A stretch of DNA of 47,281 nucleotides from Candidatus Omnitrophota bacterium (GTDB lineage Bacteria; Hinthialibacterota; Hinthialibacteria; Hinthialibacterales; JAKPRU01): the NCBI GenBank assembly GCA_029570205.1, contig JAKQSI010000073.1, forward strand, positions 1 to 47,281, in the 5' to 3' direction. Shown here piece by piece: positions 18,101 through 26,731 of the stretch. The translations under genes were made by a program, and so were the position numbers. A model generated the notes under the pieces. It was not told the DNA's origin and made no database searches. It worked only from the letters and a program-made list of their open reading frames with translations. Position 1 is the stretch's first letter. Each line of letters begins with the position of its first letter.

Positions 18101-18353
18101 TGCTTCGAGACTGCCGGAGGTATTTATTGAACCGCCTGTATTCGACGATGAAGAGCAGGGCGAATTGACAAGGGCAGAACCTCCCACCCTCCCCATTGTC
18201 TTAAGAAACAAGAGTTTTGCAGAAGTAGAGGGTGTCTTGTCCGTACAGGATGCAACTAGAGAAGCGAGAAGATGCCTGAGATGCGATCTCGAATTCACCC
18301 GGCCGAAACACAACTCCGTTGATTGTGGTGCAGCAGAAGGAACACCGGCATGA
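15102..18353 (+). CDS. NuoF-GltD fusion: NADH dehydrogenase flavoprotein joined to NAD(P)H glutamate-synthase small-subunit domain
   Basis: A 1083-residue fusion. Residues 1-125: thioredoxin-like domain with Cys39, Cys72 and Cys76 (possible [2Fe-2S]; one usual ligand not obvious). Residues 130-550: NuoF, with GLRGRGGAGFPTGRKW (187-201; FMN/NADH), NADEGDPGAYMDR, the SLBB region and 4Fe-4S ligands Cys479, Cys482, Cys485 and Cys525. Residues 555-625: a Cys-rich GltD-type double 4Fe-4S module (CQTACPLG, CARVCDRKCEQRC). Residues 660-1045: the GltD flavoprotein fold with FAD site VIGAGPAGLSAA and NADPH-type site VVGGGNSAVDAA (796-807). It therefore carries two flavin and two nucleotide sites in one chain. 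A 22-residue tandem duplication (842-863 and 864-885) sits in the second nucleotide domain. It overlaps the next gene by four bases. Confidence 0.92.
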   Translation: MNALTQRLKSITDLRTLQQRLHSRPDSTIPTLIIPAGTCGRASGANDLIRIAEQVISEKRLIGKIHLLVTGCHGFCEVEPSVLVVPERTFYPRVAPENMLQIVEAVVRGEVVEHLLYRHPDSGARIQRQEEVPFFRKQVRTILGHNENIDPTRIETCLLNGGYSALADVLEKNSPRWVVEEVKKSGLRGRGGAGFPTGRKWEMLADQRNGHGKILVCNADEGDPGAYMDRSVLEGNPHSIIEGMIIGAYGTGATEGILYVRNEYPLAIQHLLVALNQAREHGLLGNDILGNGFSFDIRLVRGAGAFVCGEETALIRSIEGKIGEPRQRPPYPIQKGINGKPTAINNVETWANIPVIIRNGAQEFAKIGTKNNSGTKIFSLVGKIRNTGLVEVPMGITIREIIYDIGGGPVGKAKIKAVQTGGPSGGCIPADKFDLAIDYDSLANAGSIMGSGGMIVMDENTCMVDVARYFMNFLKDESCGKCFTCRKGTQRMSEILGDISNGNGMREQLDLLEELAVVVKDTTMCGLGQTASNPVLSALRYFRNEFERHIADKKCDAFVCSKLVGAPCQTACPLGTEAWRYIALIEKGQYEEAYRVIREPNPFPSVCARVCDRKCEQRCRLGTGGGDPVAIRALKRFVTDYVDPSVYKPVRIRRNDDPIPRVAVIGAGPAGLSAANRLSLLGYKVTVFEAEEEPGGMLISCIPAYRLPRETIRKEIRSLLDENISLKCGTTLGRDLTIDDLFRDGFKAIFLAIGANRSRRLELEGETLDGIYSSMQFLKTYNLKERELAGGLVGVVGGGNSAVDAARVAIRQNYVDGVTLLYRRTTQEMPAYAEEVEAALEEGIKLETLVSPVRIRYIETAMKEGIKVETMVSPVKIHSKDGRLVGIECIRNTLGEPDAGGRRKPIPIPGTEFTIPLNTLIVAIGERPDSECLASMGLKLDKGGRLCVDPKTLQTNREGVFGGGDLVTGPYTVVDAIAAGRRAAASIDRYLQGAESAKLPASRLPEVFIEPPVFDDEEQGELTRAEPPTLPIVLRNKSFAEVEGVLSVQDATREARRCLRCDLEFTRPKHNSVDCGAAEGTPA

Positions 18354-19030
18354 TTTCATTGAAGATAAACGGTCTACAGGTTTCGGTTGAAGATGGCGCC
18401 ACGATCCTTGAAGCCGCACAATTTCTGGGATTCCCAATCCCAACCTTATGTTACATGGATGGGTTGTCGCCCTATGGCGCCTGCCGTCTGTGTGTGGTAG
18501 AGATCGGCGAAGGACCGAAAGCAAAACTGGTTTCCTCCTGTACCTATCCGGTCGAGGAAGGGTTGAGTGTGCGAACCGGCTCCCTGCGCGTGCTTCGGGC
18601 ACGCAAAATGATTATCGAACTGTTGTTGGCTTCCTGCCCCCAATCCAAAACAATCCAGGATCTCGCGGCGGCTCATGGTGTCCGTCAACAACGATTTAAA
18701 CAGGAATACGAGGATTGTATCCTTTGCGGCCGCTGTGTGCGGATGTGTGAGCAACAGATGATGGCCGGGGCCATCGGATTTCGGGGACGCGGGCAGAACC
18801 GCAGCATCGGTACCCCCTTCGACGTCCGGTCCGAGGAGTGCCGGCTGTGCGGGGGCTGTATCTACGTTTGTCCCGCCTGCCAACTTCGCTGTACATACAC
18901 GGAACCGGATAAGGCCGTCTGCGGCGGATGCGCCAACCTCCCTCCGCCCTGCGCCGAGAAAGAAGCATTCAACGATAGGATGTGCTACATGGACCCCTGT
19001 GTGGCTTGCGAAATAGAAAAGCAAGGATGA
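18350..19030 (+). CDS. NuoG N-terminal-like [2Fe-2S]/[4Fe-4S] ferredoxin subunit
   Basis: 226 residues; the start ATG overlaps the preceding TGA (ATGA), so it is translationally coupled. An N-terminal [2Fe-2S] ferredoxin domain (CYMDGLSPYGACRLCVVEI, then SCTYPV) is followed by a NuoG-type helical region and two [4Fe-4S] motifs (CILCGRCVRMC near 124-134, CRLCGGCIYVCPACQLRC near 164-181). A further Cys-rich tail (CGGCANLPPPC, CVACEIEKQG) ends the protein. It matches the iron-sulfur front end of NuoG and of [FeFe]-hydrogenase HydA but stops before any molybdopterin or H-cluster domain. It most likely conducts electrons between the NuoEF module and the GltB-like protein. Confidence 0.88.
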   Translation: MISLKINGLQVSVEDGATILEAAQFLGFPIPTLCYMDGLSPYGACRLCVVEIGEGPKAKLVSSCTYPVEEGLSVRTGSLRVLRARKMIIELLLASCPQSKTIQDLAAAHGVRQQRFKQEYEDCILCGRCVRMCEQQMMAGAIGFRGRGQNRSIGTPFDVRSEECRLCGGCIYVCPACQLRCTYTEPDKAVCGGCANLPPPCAEKEAFNDRMCYMDPCVACEIEKQG

Positions 19031-19049
19031 TCGAAAGGAATCCAATACA

Positions 19050-20636
19050 ATGTCGATGACTCTCTCCCGGATTAATGCTTCCGCAGCAACGTTGACGAAA
19101 AACAGGACCGAGCACTCCATCGTTCCCGCGTCGGGCATGTGCGTCACCTGCGTAGACGGCTGCATCGGGATGTGTGAAATCGGAAAATCCGCGTACCGTG
19201 GCCATGAGGTCATTTACCCGCAACCGTTCGGGGTGATCACCACGGCAGCGGAGAAGACGTATCCCGTTGACTATTCACACTTCAATATCATGGGCAGCGC
19301 GGCCGGCGCGCATGGAATGGAAGCCGACAGCGATAAAGCCATTTTCCCGGCCGTGAACCTTGAGGTCGTGTTCGGTCACGACAACGGGATCCGGTTCCGC
19401 CGTCCGTGGATTATCCCGGGGGTTGGGTCAACCGACGTGGCCAAGAACAACTGGGAGGGCCTGGCGATTGGGGCGGCTCTGGCGGGAACGGGTTTGACTA
19501 TCGGTGAAAATGTAGTCGGCATGGATATGCAGGCGGTCATCAACGATCGGGTGATCGACACCGTGGACCTGAAACGCCGGGTGAAACTCTATAAGGACCA
19601 TCAGCGGGACGGCTATGGCGCCGTTATCGTGCAGGCAAACATTGAAGACACGCGGCTTGGGGCGCAGGAATATGCGATTGAAAAACTCGGGGTGGAGTGC
19701 GTGGAACTCAAATGGGGTCAAGGCGCAAAAAATATCGGCGGTGAGGTAAAGATTCGCGATCTCAAGAAAGCACAGGTACTTTACGAGCGCGGCTACATTG
19801 TTCTTCCGAATCCGACTGATCCGCGTGTCATCGAAGATTTCCAGCGCGGCTTGTTTAAAGAATTTGAGCGTCATTCCCGGGTCGGAATGGTCACGGAAGA
19901 ATCGTTCGCCCAGCGAATCGCGGAACTGCGCAAAGCCGGCGCGAAGTATATCTTTCTTAAGACCGGGGCATATCGCCCGGCGGATCTCGCGCGCGCAGTG
20001 GTTTTCGCGTCGCGGTACAAACTCGACCTTCTTACCGTGGACGGCGCGGGCGGCGGAACGGGCATGAGTCCCTGGCGCATGATGAATGAGTGGGGGATCC
20101 CCCCGGTCTATTTGCACTCGCTTCTGTACCAATACGCCAAGCGCCTTGCGGACAGAGGCGAATATCTGCCCGCGCTGGCCGTGGCGGGCGGATTCACCTT
20201 TGAGGATCAGATTTTCAAAGGGCTTGCTCTCGGAGCGCCGTTTGTGAAACTGGTCGGCATGGCTCGCGCGCCGATTGCCGCCGCCATGGTCGGTAAGACA
20301 ATCGGCCGCAGCATCGAGGATCACCAGGTTCCCGTCTATATTGAGCGTTTCGGGTGCTCCAAGGAAGAGATTTTTGTAACGGCCGGGATACTCCGCCAGG
20401 AGCTGGGCAATGAAGCGTTTGAACAACTGCCTGCCGGCGCGCTGGGCCTTTACACCTACTACGAACGTCTGGATCAGGGCTTGCGTCAACTCATGGCCGG
20501 CAGCCGCAAATTTGCTCTGAAATACATCTCACGAGACGACATCGCGGCGCTGACCCGTGAAGCCGCCGCGGTCAGCGGGATTCAGTACATCTCCGATGTG
20601 GACCGGGATGAGGTGGAGAAGATTCTGGGAAAGTAA
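19050..20636 (+). CDS. FMN-dependent glutamate synthase-like protein (GltB2-type, no glutaminase domain)
   Basis: 528 residues; AAAGGAAT precedes the ATG. It corresponds to the FMN-binding synthase domain of glutamate synthase (TIM barrel). Seen: an N-terminal Cys cluster CVTCVDGCIGMC (about 32-43), TVDGAGGGTGMSPWRMMNEWG, LAVAGGFTFEDQIFKGLALGA and the phosphate-binding GMARAPIAAAMVGK. It lacks the N-terminal amidotransferase domain of classical GltB, so it cannot use glutamine by itself, and I do not see the usual 3Fe-4S CxxxxxC block after the barrel. Whether it makes glutamate at all is open; related stand-alone forms remain functionally uncertain. As last gene of the sigma-54 operon it is presumably the catalytic partner of the NuoEF-GltD electron module. 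Confidence 0.88.
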   Translation: MSMTLSRINASAATLTKNRTEHSIVPASGMCVTCVDGCIGMCEIGKSAYRGHEVIYPQPFGVITTAAEKTYPVDYSHFNIMGSAAGAHGMEADSDKAIFPAVNLEVVFGHDNGIRFRRPWIIPGVGSTDVAKNNWEGLAIGAALAGTGLTIGENVVGMDMQAVINDRVIDTVDLKRRVKLYKDHQRDGYGAVIVQANIEDTRLGAQEYAIEKLGVECVELKWGQGAKNIGGEVKIRDLKKAQVLYERGYIVLPNPTDPRVIEDFQRGLFKEFERHSRVGMVTEESFAQRIAELRKAGAKYIFLKTGAYRPADLARAVVFASRYKLDLLTVDGAGGGTGMSPWRMMNEWGIPPVYLHSLLYQYAKRLADRGEYLPALAVAGGFTFEDQIFKGLALGAPFVKLVGMARAPIAAAMVGKTIGRSIEDHQVPVYIERFGCSKEEIFVTAGILRQELGNEAFEQLPAGALGLYTYYERLDQGLRQLMAGSRKFALKYISRDDIAALTREAAAVSGIQYISDVDRDEVEKILGK

Positions 20637-20649
20637 GATTCCTGTTCGG

Positions 20650-20667
20650 ATGCGGGAGGGTCCGCAT
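20650..20667 (+). terminator. Hairpin after the redox operon (weak terminator)
   Basis: ATGCGG and CCGCAT pair across GAGGGT, 14 bases after the GltB-like stop. Only a short T-stretch follows, so it may be a transcript 3-prime stabiliser instead of an efficient terminator. The rest of the 284-base gap to the next gene shows nothing I can name. Confidence 0.4.
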
Positions 20668-20920
20668 TTCCCCGCCGATTCCTCAGATTCGTTCGGAATG
20701 AAACGCCCCCGATCACACGGTCCCTGTTCCATCCCGTGGCCCGGAGCGCAATATGCGTAATTACATGTATGGGCCTGTCGTTACATCCATCCTGTGTGCA
20801 TCCGCCGATCCTCTGCAATGGCGGTTGACAGCCCCCTGCCTTTGCCGCTAAATTCATCAACCTTGTTCAATGTGCCCCGACCAAACGGAGCCGTTTTATT
20901 ACACATTGAGGATTTGCCGC

Positions 20921-22819
20921 ATGAAAGCAACACGCTGGTTTCCAGGGCTGGTTCTATTCACCGCGTTTTTCTCAGGTATTGGTGTGCGGGCCGAGATCGA
21001 CTGCCGTTCTGTCTTATATTTGGATGGCGTTTGGAAATTCTTTCCGGCGTTTGAAGAATTGCAGTATAATCATGCATTTCTCCAGAGGAACACCTCAAAT
21101 CAGAACACCTGTTCCAAGGATGATTGCGACCGAAATTACGGCTGGATCGAGCCGGATTTCAATGACAACGCCTGGTGGGATATCAATGTTCCCGGCAGTT
21201 GGAACCGATCATTCTCGGACCTCTGGAGCTATGAGGGGTATGGCTGGTATCGAAAAACAGTATTCATCCCGGAGTTCTGGAAACACAAGCGTATCCTGTT
21301 CACGTCGGACGGCGCGAATTACCGTACGGTTCTCTACGTAAACGGCAGCAAGGCTGGGGTTCATGAAGGAGGTCATCTCCGCTTTTCATTCCCCATTCAC
21401 AAGTTTTTGAGATTTGGAGAAGAAAACACCCTGGCGGTTTCGGTAGACAATCTATCCCTGCCGGAACGCTGCCCCAGTGAGCGACATGACTGGTGGAATC
21501 ACGGCGGGCTGTATCGCTCTGTGCGGTTAGAAGTAACGGAGAAAGTCTACATTAACCGCACGATAATTGTAACAGATGCGACCGCCGATCCGCCGACGGT
21601 TCGGATTCAGTCGGTCATCCGATCCGAACTCGGACCGGAGGACCCCGTTTCACCTGACCTGGTATTAAGGACGAACCTCTATGCGCCGGGCGGCGGTTTC
21701 AACGCGGAGCATGTCACCCCTCTCCGCTTTGAGGCAGATGTCGCCTCCGTGACAACCGCCTTCCAAATTGACAACGCGCTTTTATGGTCGCCGGACAATC
21801 CGAATCTTTACCGTATCGCGATGGAAATTCATGAGAAAAACAGTAACCGGCAAATCGACCAATGGGCTACCCCTGTGGGGATTCGCTCCATTGAAATCAA
21901 AGGCGAACAATTATTGTTAAATGGGAAACCTTTCCTGATTCAGGGCGTCAACCGTTATGAGGACTATGCGGACACCGGTATGACACCGAATGACGCGGCG
22001 CTGAGGCGCGATATCTACCTGATGAAAACAATGGGCGTGAACACCGTCCGCTGCCACTATCCCCATTCGCCGGGGACCTACGACCTTTACGACGAGGCGG
22101 GGCTGCTCACGATCTGCGAAGTGCCGCTGTACCAGTGGGGACGGCCCGGTCATTCCACCAGGAATCTCGACGCCGCCAAAATCCAATTGACCGAAATGAT
22201 CGAAACTCTGGGCAACTATCCCTCGGTTATGATGTGGAGCGTAAGTAACGAAAACCGCATCCGCCCCAGGGAAGAATCTGAGGAACACCGGAGATTATCC
22301 GAAATGGTCTGTGCGGGGAATATCGAGTTGATCGAGCTGGCGCACCGCCTGGACCCGACCCGTCCCGCTATTGAAGTCAGCAATTGCTGGCCGAATGATC
22401 CGGTGTTTGAGGTGGCTGATCTCAATTCGGTCAATGTCTACATCGGCGGGGGCGCTCCGGTTGTAGATTCATTACCCGACAGGATGAATAAAATGCACGA
22501 ACAGATGGAGACCCTGCGGGAAATGCATCCCGGCAAGCCCATCCTGGTCACTGAGTTCGGTTCGTGGGGATTATATGGACTCAAAACGGACTACTATCCG
22601 GGTGAAATCTACCAGGCCGAATTGTTGCGACAGTTCTGGGAGAATTTTCTCCAGGAACCCGGATTTGTCGGCGGACTTATCTGGTGTTTCGCGGACTCCG
22701 ACGTGCACAGGCAGTACTCGACCATCTACGAGCTGCGCTGCGCATACGGGGTGTTCGATCTGCTTCGCAGGCCGAAAGCCGCGGCGGAGGTCATGCGGAG
22801 TTTATGGACACGAAAGTAA
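20921..22819 (+). CDS. Secreted glycoside hydrolase family 2 (beta-galactosidase/beta-glucuronidase type)
   Basis: Retaining exo-glycosidase acting outside the cytoplasm. The ATG at 20921 gives 632 residues with a Sec signal peptide (MKATRWFPGLVLFTAFF ... VRA, cleavage about residue 24) and a GAGG ribosome site. Domain order is standard GH2: jelly-roll sugar-binding domain (WDINVPGSWN, YEGYGWYRKTVFIP, LYVNGSKAGVHEGGHLRFSF), immunoglobulin-like domain, then the TIM barrel (IQGVNRYEDYADTGMTPNDA, GVNTVRCHYPHSPGTYDLYD). The acid/base Glu is in MWSVSNEN and the nucleophile Glu in ILVTEFGSWG. Size and motifs resemble beta-glucuronidases more than LacZ, but the substrate is not certain. It forms a glycan-degrading neighbourhood with the next two genes. 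Confidence 0.88.
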   Translation: MKATRWFPGLVLFTAFFSGIGVRAEIDCRSVLYLDGVWKFFPAFEELQYNHAFLQRNTSNQNTCSKDDCDRNYGWIEPDFNDNAWWDINVPGSWNRSFSDLWSYEGYGWYRKTVFIPEFWKHKRILFTSDGANYRTVLYVNGSKAGVHEGGHLRFSFPIHKFLRFGEENTLAVSVDNLSLPERCPSERHDWWNHGGLYRSVRLEVTEKVYINRTIIVTDATADPPTVRIQSVIRSELGPEDPVSPDLVLRTNLYAPGGGFNAEHVTPLRFEADVASVTTAFQIDNALLWSPDNPNLYRIAMEIHEKNSNRQIDQWATPVGIRSIEIKGEQLLLNGKPFLIQGVNRYEDYADTGMTPNDAALRRDIYLMKTMGVNTVRCHYPHSPGTYDLYDEAGLLTICEVPLYQWGRPGHSTRNLDAAKIQLTEMIETLGNYPSVMMWSVSNENRIRPREESEEHRRLSEMVCAGNIELIELAHRLDPTRPAIEVSNCWPNDPVFEVADLNSVNVYIGGGAPVVDSLPDRMNKMHEQMETLREMHPGKPILVTEFGSWGLYGLKTDYYPGEIYQAELLRQFWENFLQEPGFVGGLIWCFADSDVHRQYSTIYELRCAYGVFDLLRRPKAAAEVMRSLWTRK

Positions 22820-22834
22820 TTCGGGTAGATCAAG

Positions 22835-23908
22835 TCAGATGGGTTGGCTGGTCAGAAGACCGATGCCTCGCCCTTGCTTCCCTACGGCGCAATAATACAT
22901 GAAACAAGTATCCCGTTCTTTCTCATAAACGAAAGAAATTTTGTGCGCATAGGTGGAATCAAGGCCGGTGGGATGCCCCCCGGCCTTATAGAGGGGTTCC
23001 GGATCGCCGGTCCAGTCCGTCAAGTTACGAGAAAACGCTATCATGATGTGCGCACCGCCGCGCCCGACGCCGAAGTAAAACATGACCCAGTGATCGCCGT
23101 CCCGAAATACCTTACCGTCGGAACAGAATTGCTCATCGTATCCGCCCGGGCGGTTGCGCAGCACAGGATTGCCTTTGTAGCGGGTCCAATGTTCCATATC
23201 CGTAGACGTAGCCAAACCAAGCTGCTCCACCGACCCGTTTGCCGCATTGTAGAAATTGAAGAACGTCCGCTGATGTTCCAATAGCCAGGGTTGATAGATA
23301 CAGTCCTTCTCCCATTCGGCGGCTCCTTCTATCGAGAGAATCGGCCTGTCGCCGGATAGTCGGTTCCATTGTACACCGTCCGAACTCCAGGCGGCTCCTT
23401 CCGCGCCGGGACGCAATTCATACCCGCCCTGTCTCGGATAGCAGCCGTAAAGCGCCCAGTAACGGTCTTTCCATTTCTTGAGTGTACGGGGCGCGCGGAT
23501 CTCATAGGACTCAAAGAGCAGGCCCCCGAAAGTCACACCGCCGTGGTCATACGCACCCGGCTTTCCATAACTCATCACCAATCCCGCAGGAGTCCAATGA
23601 ATAAGATCGTTACTGACCGCGCGCGCCGTCTGGTAGCCGTTCCCGTCAAAACCCGTATAGAACATCTGCCATTGATCCGCGTGGCGGTACACCAGCGGGC
23701 AATCCGTCGATTGAAAGTGCAGACCATCATCCGGACTTGGAGGCAGAACGAATTCAGGATAGTAATGCCACCCCCGGTAGGGAGCAGACCACCGGCTCAA
23801 GGTCGGCTCATCAATCGTGTTGCTCTCTTCATGGGAACATCCCGCGCTGAATGCGATCCCAAAGAGCACAGGAAGAACAATTACGGAACAACCGGCCAGC
23901 CTTGTCAT
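22835..23908 (-). CDS. Lipoprotein with five-bladed beta-propeller glycosidase fold (GH43/GH32-like)
   Basis: 357 residues from ATG 23908, which gives a lipoprotein signal (MTRLAGCSVIVLPVLFGIAF) with lipobox FSAGC and GGGAGA upstream. The mature chain has propeller repeats typical of GH32/43/130-like enzymes: QWQMFYTGFDGNGYQTARAV with SNDLIHWTPAG, YWALYGCY with SSDGVQWNRL, GLATSTDMEHWTRYKGNPVL, and DGDHWVMFYFGVG with SRNLTDWTG. I cannot fix the three acidic catalytic residues, so the family assignment stays at fold level. It converges on the GH2 gene with a 15-base gap and is divergent from the sialidase-like gene. Confidence 0.7.
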   Translation of the reverse strand: MTRLAGCSVIVLPVLFGIAFSAGCSHEESNTIDEPTLSRWSAPYRGWHYYPEFVLPPSPDDGLHFQSTDCPLVYRHADQWQMFYTGFDGNGYQTARAVSNDLIHWTPAGLVMSYGKPGAYDHGGVTFGGLLFESYEIRAPRTLKKWKDRYWALYGCYPRQGGYELRPGAEGAAWSSDGVQWNRLSGDRPILSIEGAAEWEKDCIYQPWLLEHQRTFFNFYNAANGSVEQLGLATSTDMEHWTRYKGNPVLRNRPGGYDEQFCSDGKVFRDGDHWVMFYFGVGRGGAHIMIAFSRNLTDWTGDPEPLYKAGGHPTGLDSTYAHKISFVYEKERDTCFMYYCAVGKQGRGIGLLTSQPI

Positions 23909-24042
23909 GGTTTCGTTTTCTCCCGATTTGTTTTCCGGAAGGATACCACGTCCATGAAAGGAATTCACTGGAATTCCCCTTACGAACTTTTTGAGTTATT
24001 CTTTGTGAATAAATCCACACCGGATTGGAGGAATACGGTTCC

Positions 24043-25317
24043 ATGTCTATTCTCTCAAGACGATATTTTATGGCACAGATTGGGGCGGGCATCATCGTAA
24101 CCGGCTGCCGTGCCCACAGCCCGGGGATTGTCTCCAAACAGTCCCGGATCGAGCGGCTCGAAAAAGAGGTCTTCATTCCAAGTAGGGACCGGACCGGCGT
24201 CTTCCCGGGATTCATTACCTATATTCACAAACGCAAACCGATTCTGCTTCACCGTTTCGGCTGGGTGCAGGCTTCGGATACCTATGATGATTTTCATGAC
24301 AGTATCAGCGAAGACAACGGCAACACCTGGACCGAGCCGGTGTTGCGTCTCCGCAGCAAAGACGTTCAGGGCGGACAACTTCGCTATTCCGAAAACTCCG
24401 CGTTTTTCGATTCCGACACCGGAACTCTCATAACACTTGTCAGTAAGTTTTTTTACCCGGAAGGGCGGTTTAACCAGGATGTCTCCAGGAAGATCGAGAT
24501 GGATGTTTTCGATCCGATGAGGCCAGACTCCTCCAATCCGTTCACAACCGACTTCGGAGTTCCAGGCGGAATTGCGATCAGTTTCTGTTTCCCGATTAAA
24601 ACATCAAAAGGACGAATTGTCATTCCGGCTACATGTCTGGCTTTGGGGGCAAACGGAGCATTTCTTCACCACCCGAAATCGAATCTTGTGATCCATGAAG
24701 CGCGAATGATCCTGGCGGAGTACCATCCCAATGGTTCGCTCACGTGGCGGGTCGGCAGCCCGCTGAAGGCCGATCCGGAAAAGGTATCGCGCGGATTCAG
24801 CGAATCGACTCCTGTACAGTTACAGGACGGTCGCCTGGCGCTGGTTTGCAGGGGCAGCAATTACGGCATGGCGGAGGTGCCCGGCTACAAATGGCTCAGC
24901 TTCTCAGAGGACGAGGGAGAAACCTGGTCGGAAGCCGGTCCGCTGATGTGTACGGATGGCGGCACGATTGAATCTTCTGCTACCGGAGCCGCCTGCTTTC
25001 GATCCGTCAAAACCGGCAATATCTACTTCATCGGAAATCTCTGTGAAGAGAATGTCCACGCAGACGGGAACTGGCCGCGCAGCCCCCTGGTGATCGCTGA
25101 GATCGAAGAGAGTTCCTTCCGCCTTAAACGTGATACCATTACAGTGATCGACCGGCAAGGCCCGGAGGATTCCGAACGCACCCAAATCTCGAACTTCCGC
25201 TATTACCAGGATCGTAAAAATGGGGACATTGTAATTTTCGCCACCCGATTCGGCGAGCGCGATGCGCAACAATGGAAATGGGCGGACTACTATCGCTATC
25301 GTGTTCGCCTTGCATAG
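24043..25317 (+). CDS. Tat-type lipoprotein, sialidase-like (BNR/Asp-box) exo-glycosidase
   Basis: 424 residues from ATG 24043, with GGAGG 11 bases before. The N-terminus LSRRYFMAQIGAGIIVTGC combines a twin-arginine motif with a lipobox, so a folded, lipid-anchored export product is expected. It has at least two Asp-boxes: SEDNGNTWTEP and SEDEGETWSEAG (SxDxGxTW), the hallmark of six-bladed sialidase propellers. ETRs such as GRIVIPATCLALG and GRLALVCRGSNYG fit the fold. The family includes many non-sialic-acid enzymes, so the specificity is unknown. Confidence 0.75.
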   Translation: MSILSRRYFMAQIGAGIIVTGCRAHSPGIVSKQSRIERLEKEVFIPSRDRTGVFPGFITYIHKRKPILLHRFGWVQASDTYDDFHDSISEDNGNTWTEPVLRLRSKDVQGGQLRYSENSAFFDSDTGTLITLVSKFFYPEGRFNQDVSRKIEMDVFDPMRPDSSNPFTTDFGVPGGIAISFCFPIKTSKGRIVIPATCLALGANGAFLHHPKSNLVIHEARMILAEYHPNGSLTWRVGSPLKADPEKVSRGFSESTPVQLQDGRLALVCRGSNYGMAEVPGYKWLSFSEDEGETWSEAGPLMCTDGGTIESSATGAACFRSVKTGNIYFIGNLCEENVHADGNWPRSPLVIAEIEESSFRLKRDTITVIDRQGPEDSERTQISNFRYYQDRKNGDIVIFATRFGERDAQQWKWADYYRYRVRLA

Positions 25318-25378
25318 ATCGAGGGACTGTCTGTTTGTCGGAGAACAACCTGGAATCAGGAAGATGCAGGATGACAGA

Positions 25379-25404
25379 TGCAGAACATCTACAATACAAA
25401 TTAC
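25379..25404. repeat. Dispersed 26-bp repeat with small hairpin, copy B
   Basis: 24 of 26 bases are identical to 3014-3039 in the same orientation; the G(T/C)AGA-ACA-TCTAC hairpin is slightly degenerate here. It is the only structure I can support in the 324-base gap before hemB. Confidence 0.55.
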
Positions 25405-25641
25405 GCTCGAGTTGCGGAAATCCCCGCTCTTCCTTCAGGCTGTTATACCCCTCTCCCAACCTGGGGAGAAATGTCGCCTCCATGTCAAATTCTTGGGCCT
25501 GCCGATCGCCTGCCTGGGATAGTAATATGTTTTCCCTCCGGAATGCAGACGTGATCGCAGGAATTCCTTCCCGCCCTTTCGAGTATGTCTGTAAAAAGGC
25601 AATACTATGAGCAAAATGAGTGATTGTCAGGAGGAACGACC

Positions 25642-26613
25642 ATGGCTTTTCCGACCCATCGAATGAGACGGCTTCGGCGGAACTCTGCGCTGCGAAGCCT
25701 GGTACGGGAAACTACGTTGGATGTGGATGATTTCATTATGCCGTTGTTCGTGTGCGAGGGCAGCAGAATCCGCCGGGAGATCGCGGCCATGCCCCGTAAT
25801 TTCCATCTCTCTCCTGACCTCGCCGCAGAGGAATGTCGGGAGATCCGGGACCTGGGAATCCCCGCTGTGATTTTGTTCGGCATTCCGGAAAAGAAAGACG
25901 CTACCGGTTCCTCGGCCCTGGACCCGAATGGGGTCATCCAACAGGCGATTCGGAAAATCAAGGCGGTAGCGCCGGATCTCCTGATAATTACGGATGTTTG
26001 CCTGTGCGAATACACCAGTCATGGACATTGCGGGATCCTGAAAGAGCAGGAGGTGGATAATGACCGGACACTGGAGATTTTGACGGCGATGTCGGTCAGC
26101 CACGCGGAGGCAGGCGCGGATTTGCTTGCGCCATCGGACATGATGGATGGGCGAATCGGCGCCATTCGCCGAGGGTTGGATGATGCCGGGTTCTCACATC
26201 TGGCGATCATGGCCTACGCGGCGAAATATGCCTCCGGGTTTTATGGACCGTTTCGAGAGGCGGCAGACTCTGCGCCATCGTTTGGGGACCGAAGCAGCTA
26301 CCAGATGGACCCGCCGAATGCCCGGGAGGCGCTTCGGGAGATCGAACTGGATTTACAGGAGGGTGCGGATATTGTCATGGTGAAACCGGCGCTGGCATAT
26401 TTGGATGTCATCTGCCGTGCCCGCGACCGATTCGATGCTCCCATCGCAGCCTATAATGTCTCCGGGGAGTTCTCTATGGTAAAAGCTGCTGCTCAAAGCG
26501 GGTGGATCGACGAAAAGCGGGTCGCGCTGGAGATATTGACTTCGATCAAGCGTGCAGGGGCCGATATGATTCTGACCTACTTTGCGAAAGACGCGGCGCG
26601 GTGGCTGTCTTGA
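25642..26613 (+). CDS. hemB: Porphobilinogen synthase (delta-aminolevulinate dehydratase)
   Basis: Joins two 5-aminolevulinate molecules to porphobilinogen in tetrapyrrole (haem, corrinoid) synthesis. 323 residues from ATG 25642, with CAGGAGG upstream. The Zn-type active site is present: Cys120, Cys122 and Cys130 in [14 protein letters not shown]. The two substrate lysines are Lys195 ([17 protein letters not shown]) and Lys248 ([15 protein letters not shown]). It is therefore the Zn-dependent class, not the Mg-only type. The stop codon lies inside a large palindromic repeat. No other hem gene is adjacent. Confidence 0.95.
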   Translation: MAFPTHRMRRLRRNSALRSLVRETTLDVDDFIMPLFVCEGSRIRREIAAMPRNFHLSPDLAAEECREIRDLGIPAVILFGIPEKKDATGSSALDPNGVIQQAIRKIKAVAPDLLIITDVCLCEYTSHGHCGILKEQEVDNDRTLEILTAMSVSHAEAGADLLAPSDMMDGRIGAIRRGLDDAGFSHLAIMAYAAKYASGFYGPFREAADSAPSFGDRSSYQMDPPNAREALREIELDLQEGADIVMVKPALAYLDVICRARDRFDAPIAAYNVSGEFSMVKAAAQSGWIDEKRVALEILTSIKRAGADMILTYFAKDAARWLS

Positions 26614-26648
26614 GCCTGTCGATGGGCCGGCCTTTCGACAAACTCAAG
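26609..26648. repeat. Large REP-like palindrome overlapping the hemB stop codon
   Basis: CTTGAGCCTGTCGA and TCGACAAACTCAAG are inverted arms with 12 of 14 positions paired around a GGCCGGCC-containing centre. The hemB TGA is the TGA of the left arm. It lies between convergent genes and could stop transcription from both sides, but it has no U-run. It resembles a widely scattered bacterial palindrome type. Confidence 0.65.
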
Positions 26649-26731
26649 AACAGGCCCTTACAGAATTGTCAACTGGCCAGGAACGGCTTTGCTCTTGGAG
26701 GCGTTTCCGGAATCCCCCGCATAACTTGAAC

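Noticed and set aside
14544-19030. Electron-bifurcating [FeFe]-hydrogenase (HydABC)
   Set aside because: The NuoG/HydA-like protein ends after its ferredoxin motifs; no H-cluster cysteine motifs are present and the operon continues with a GltB-like protein.
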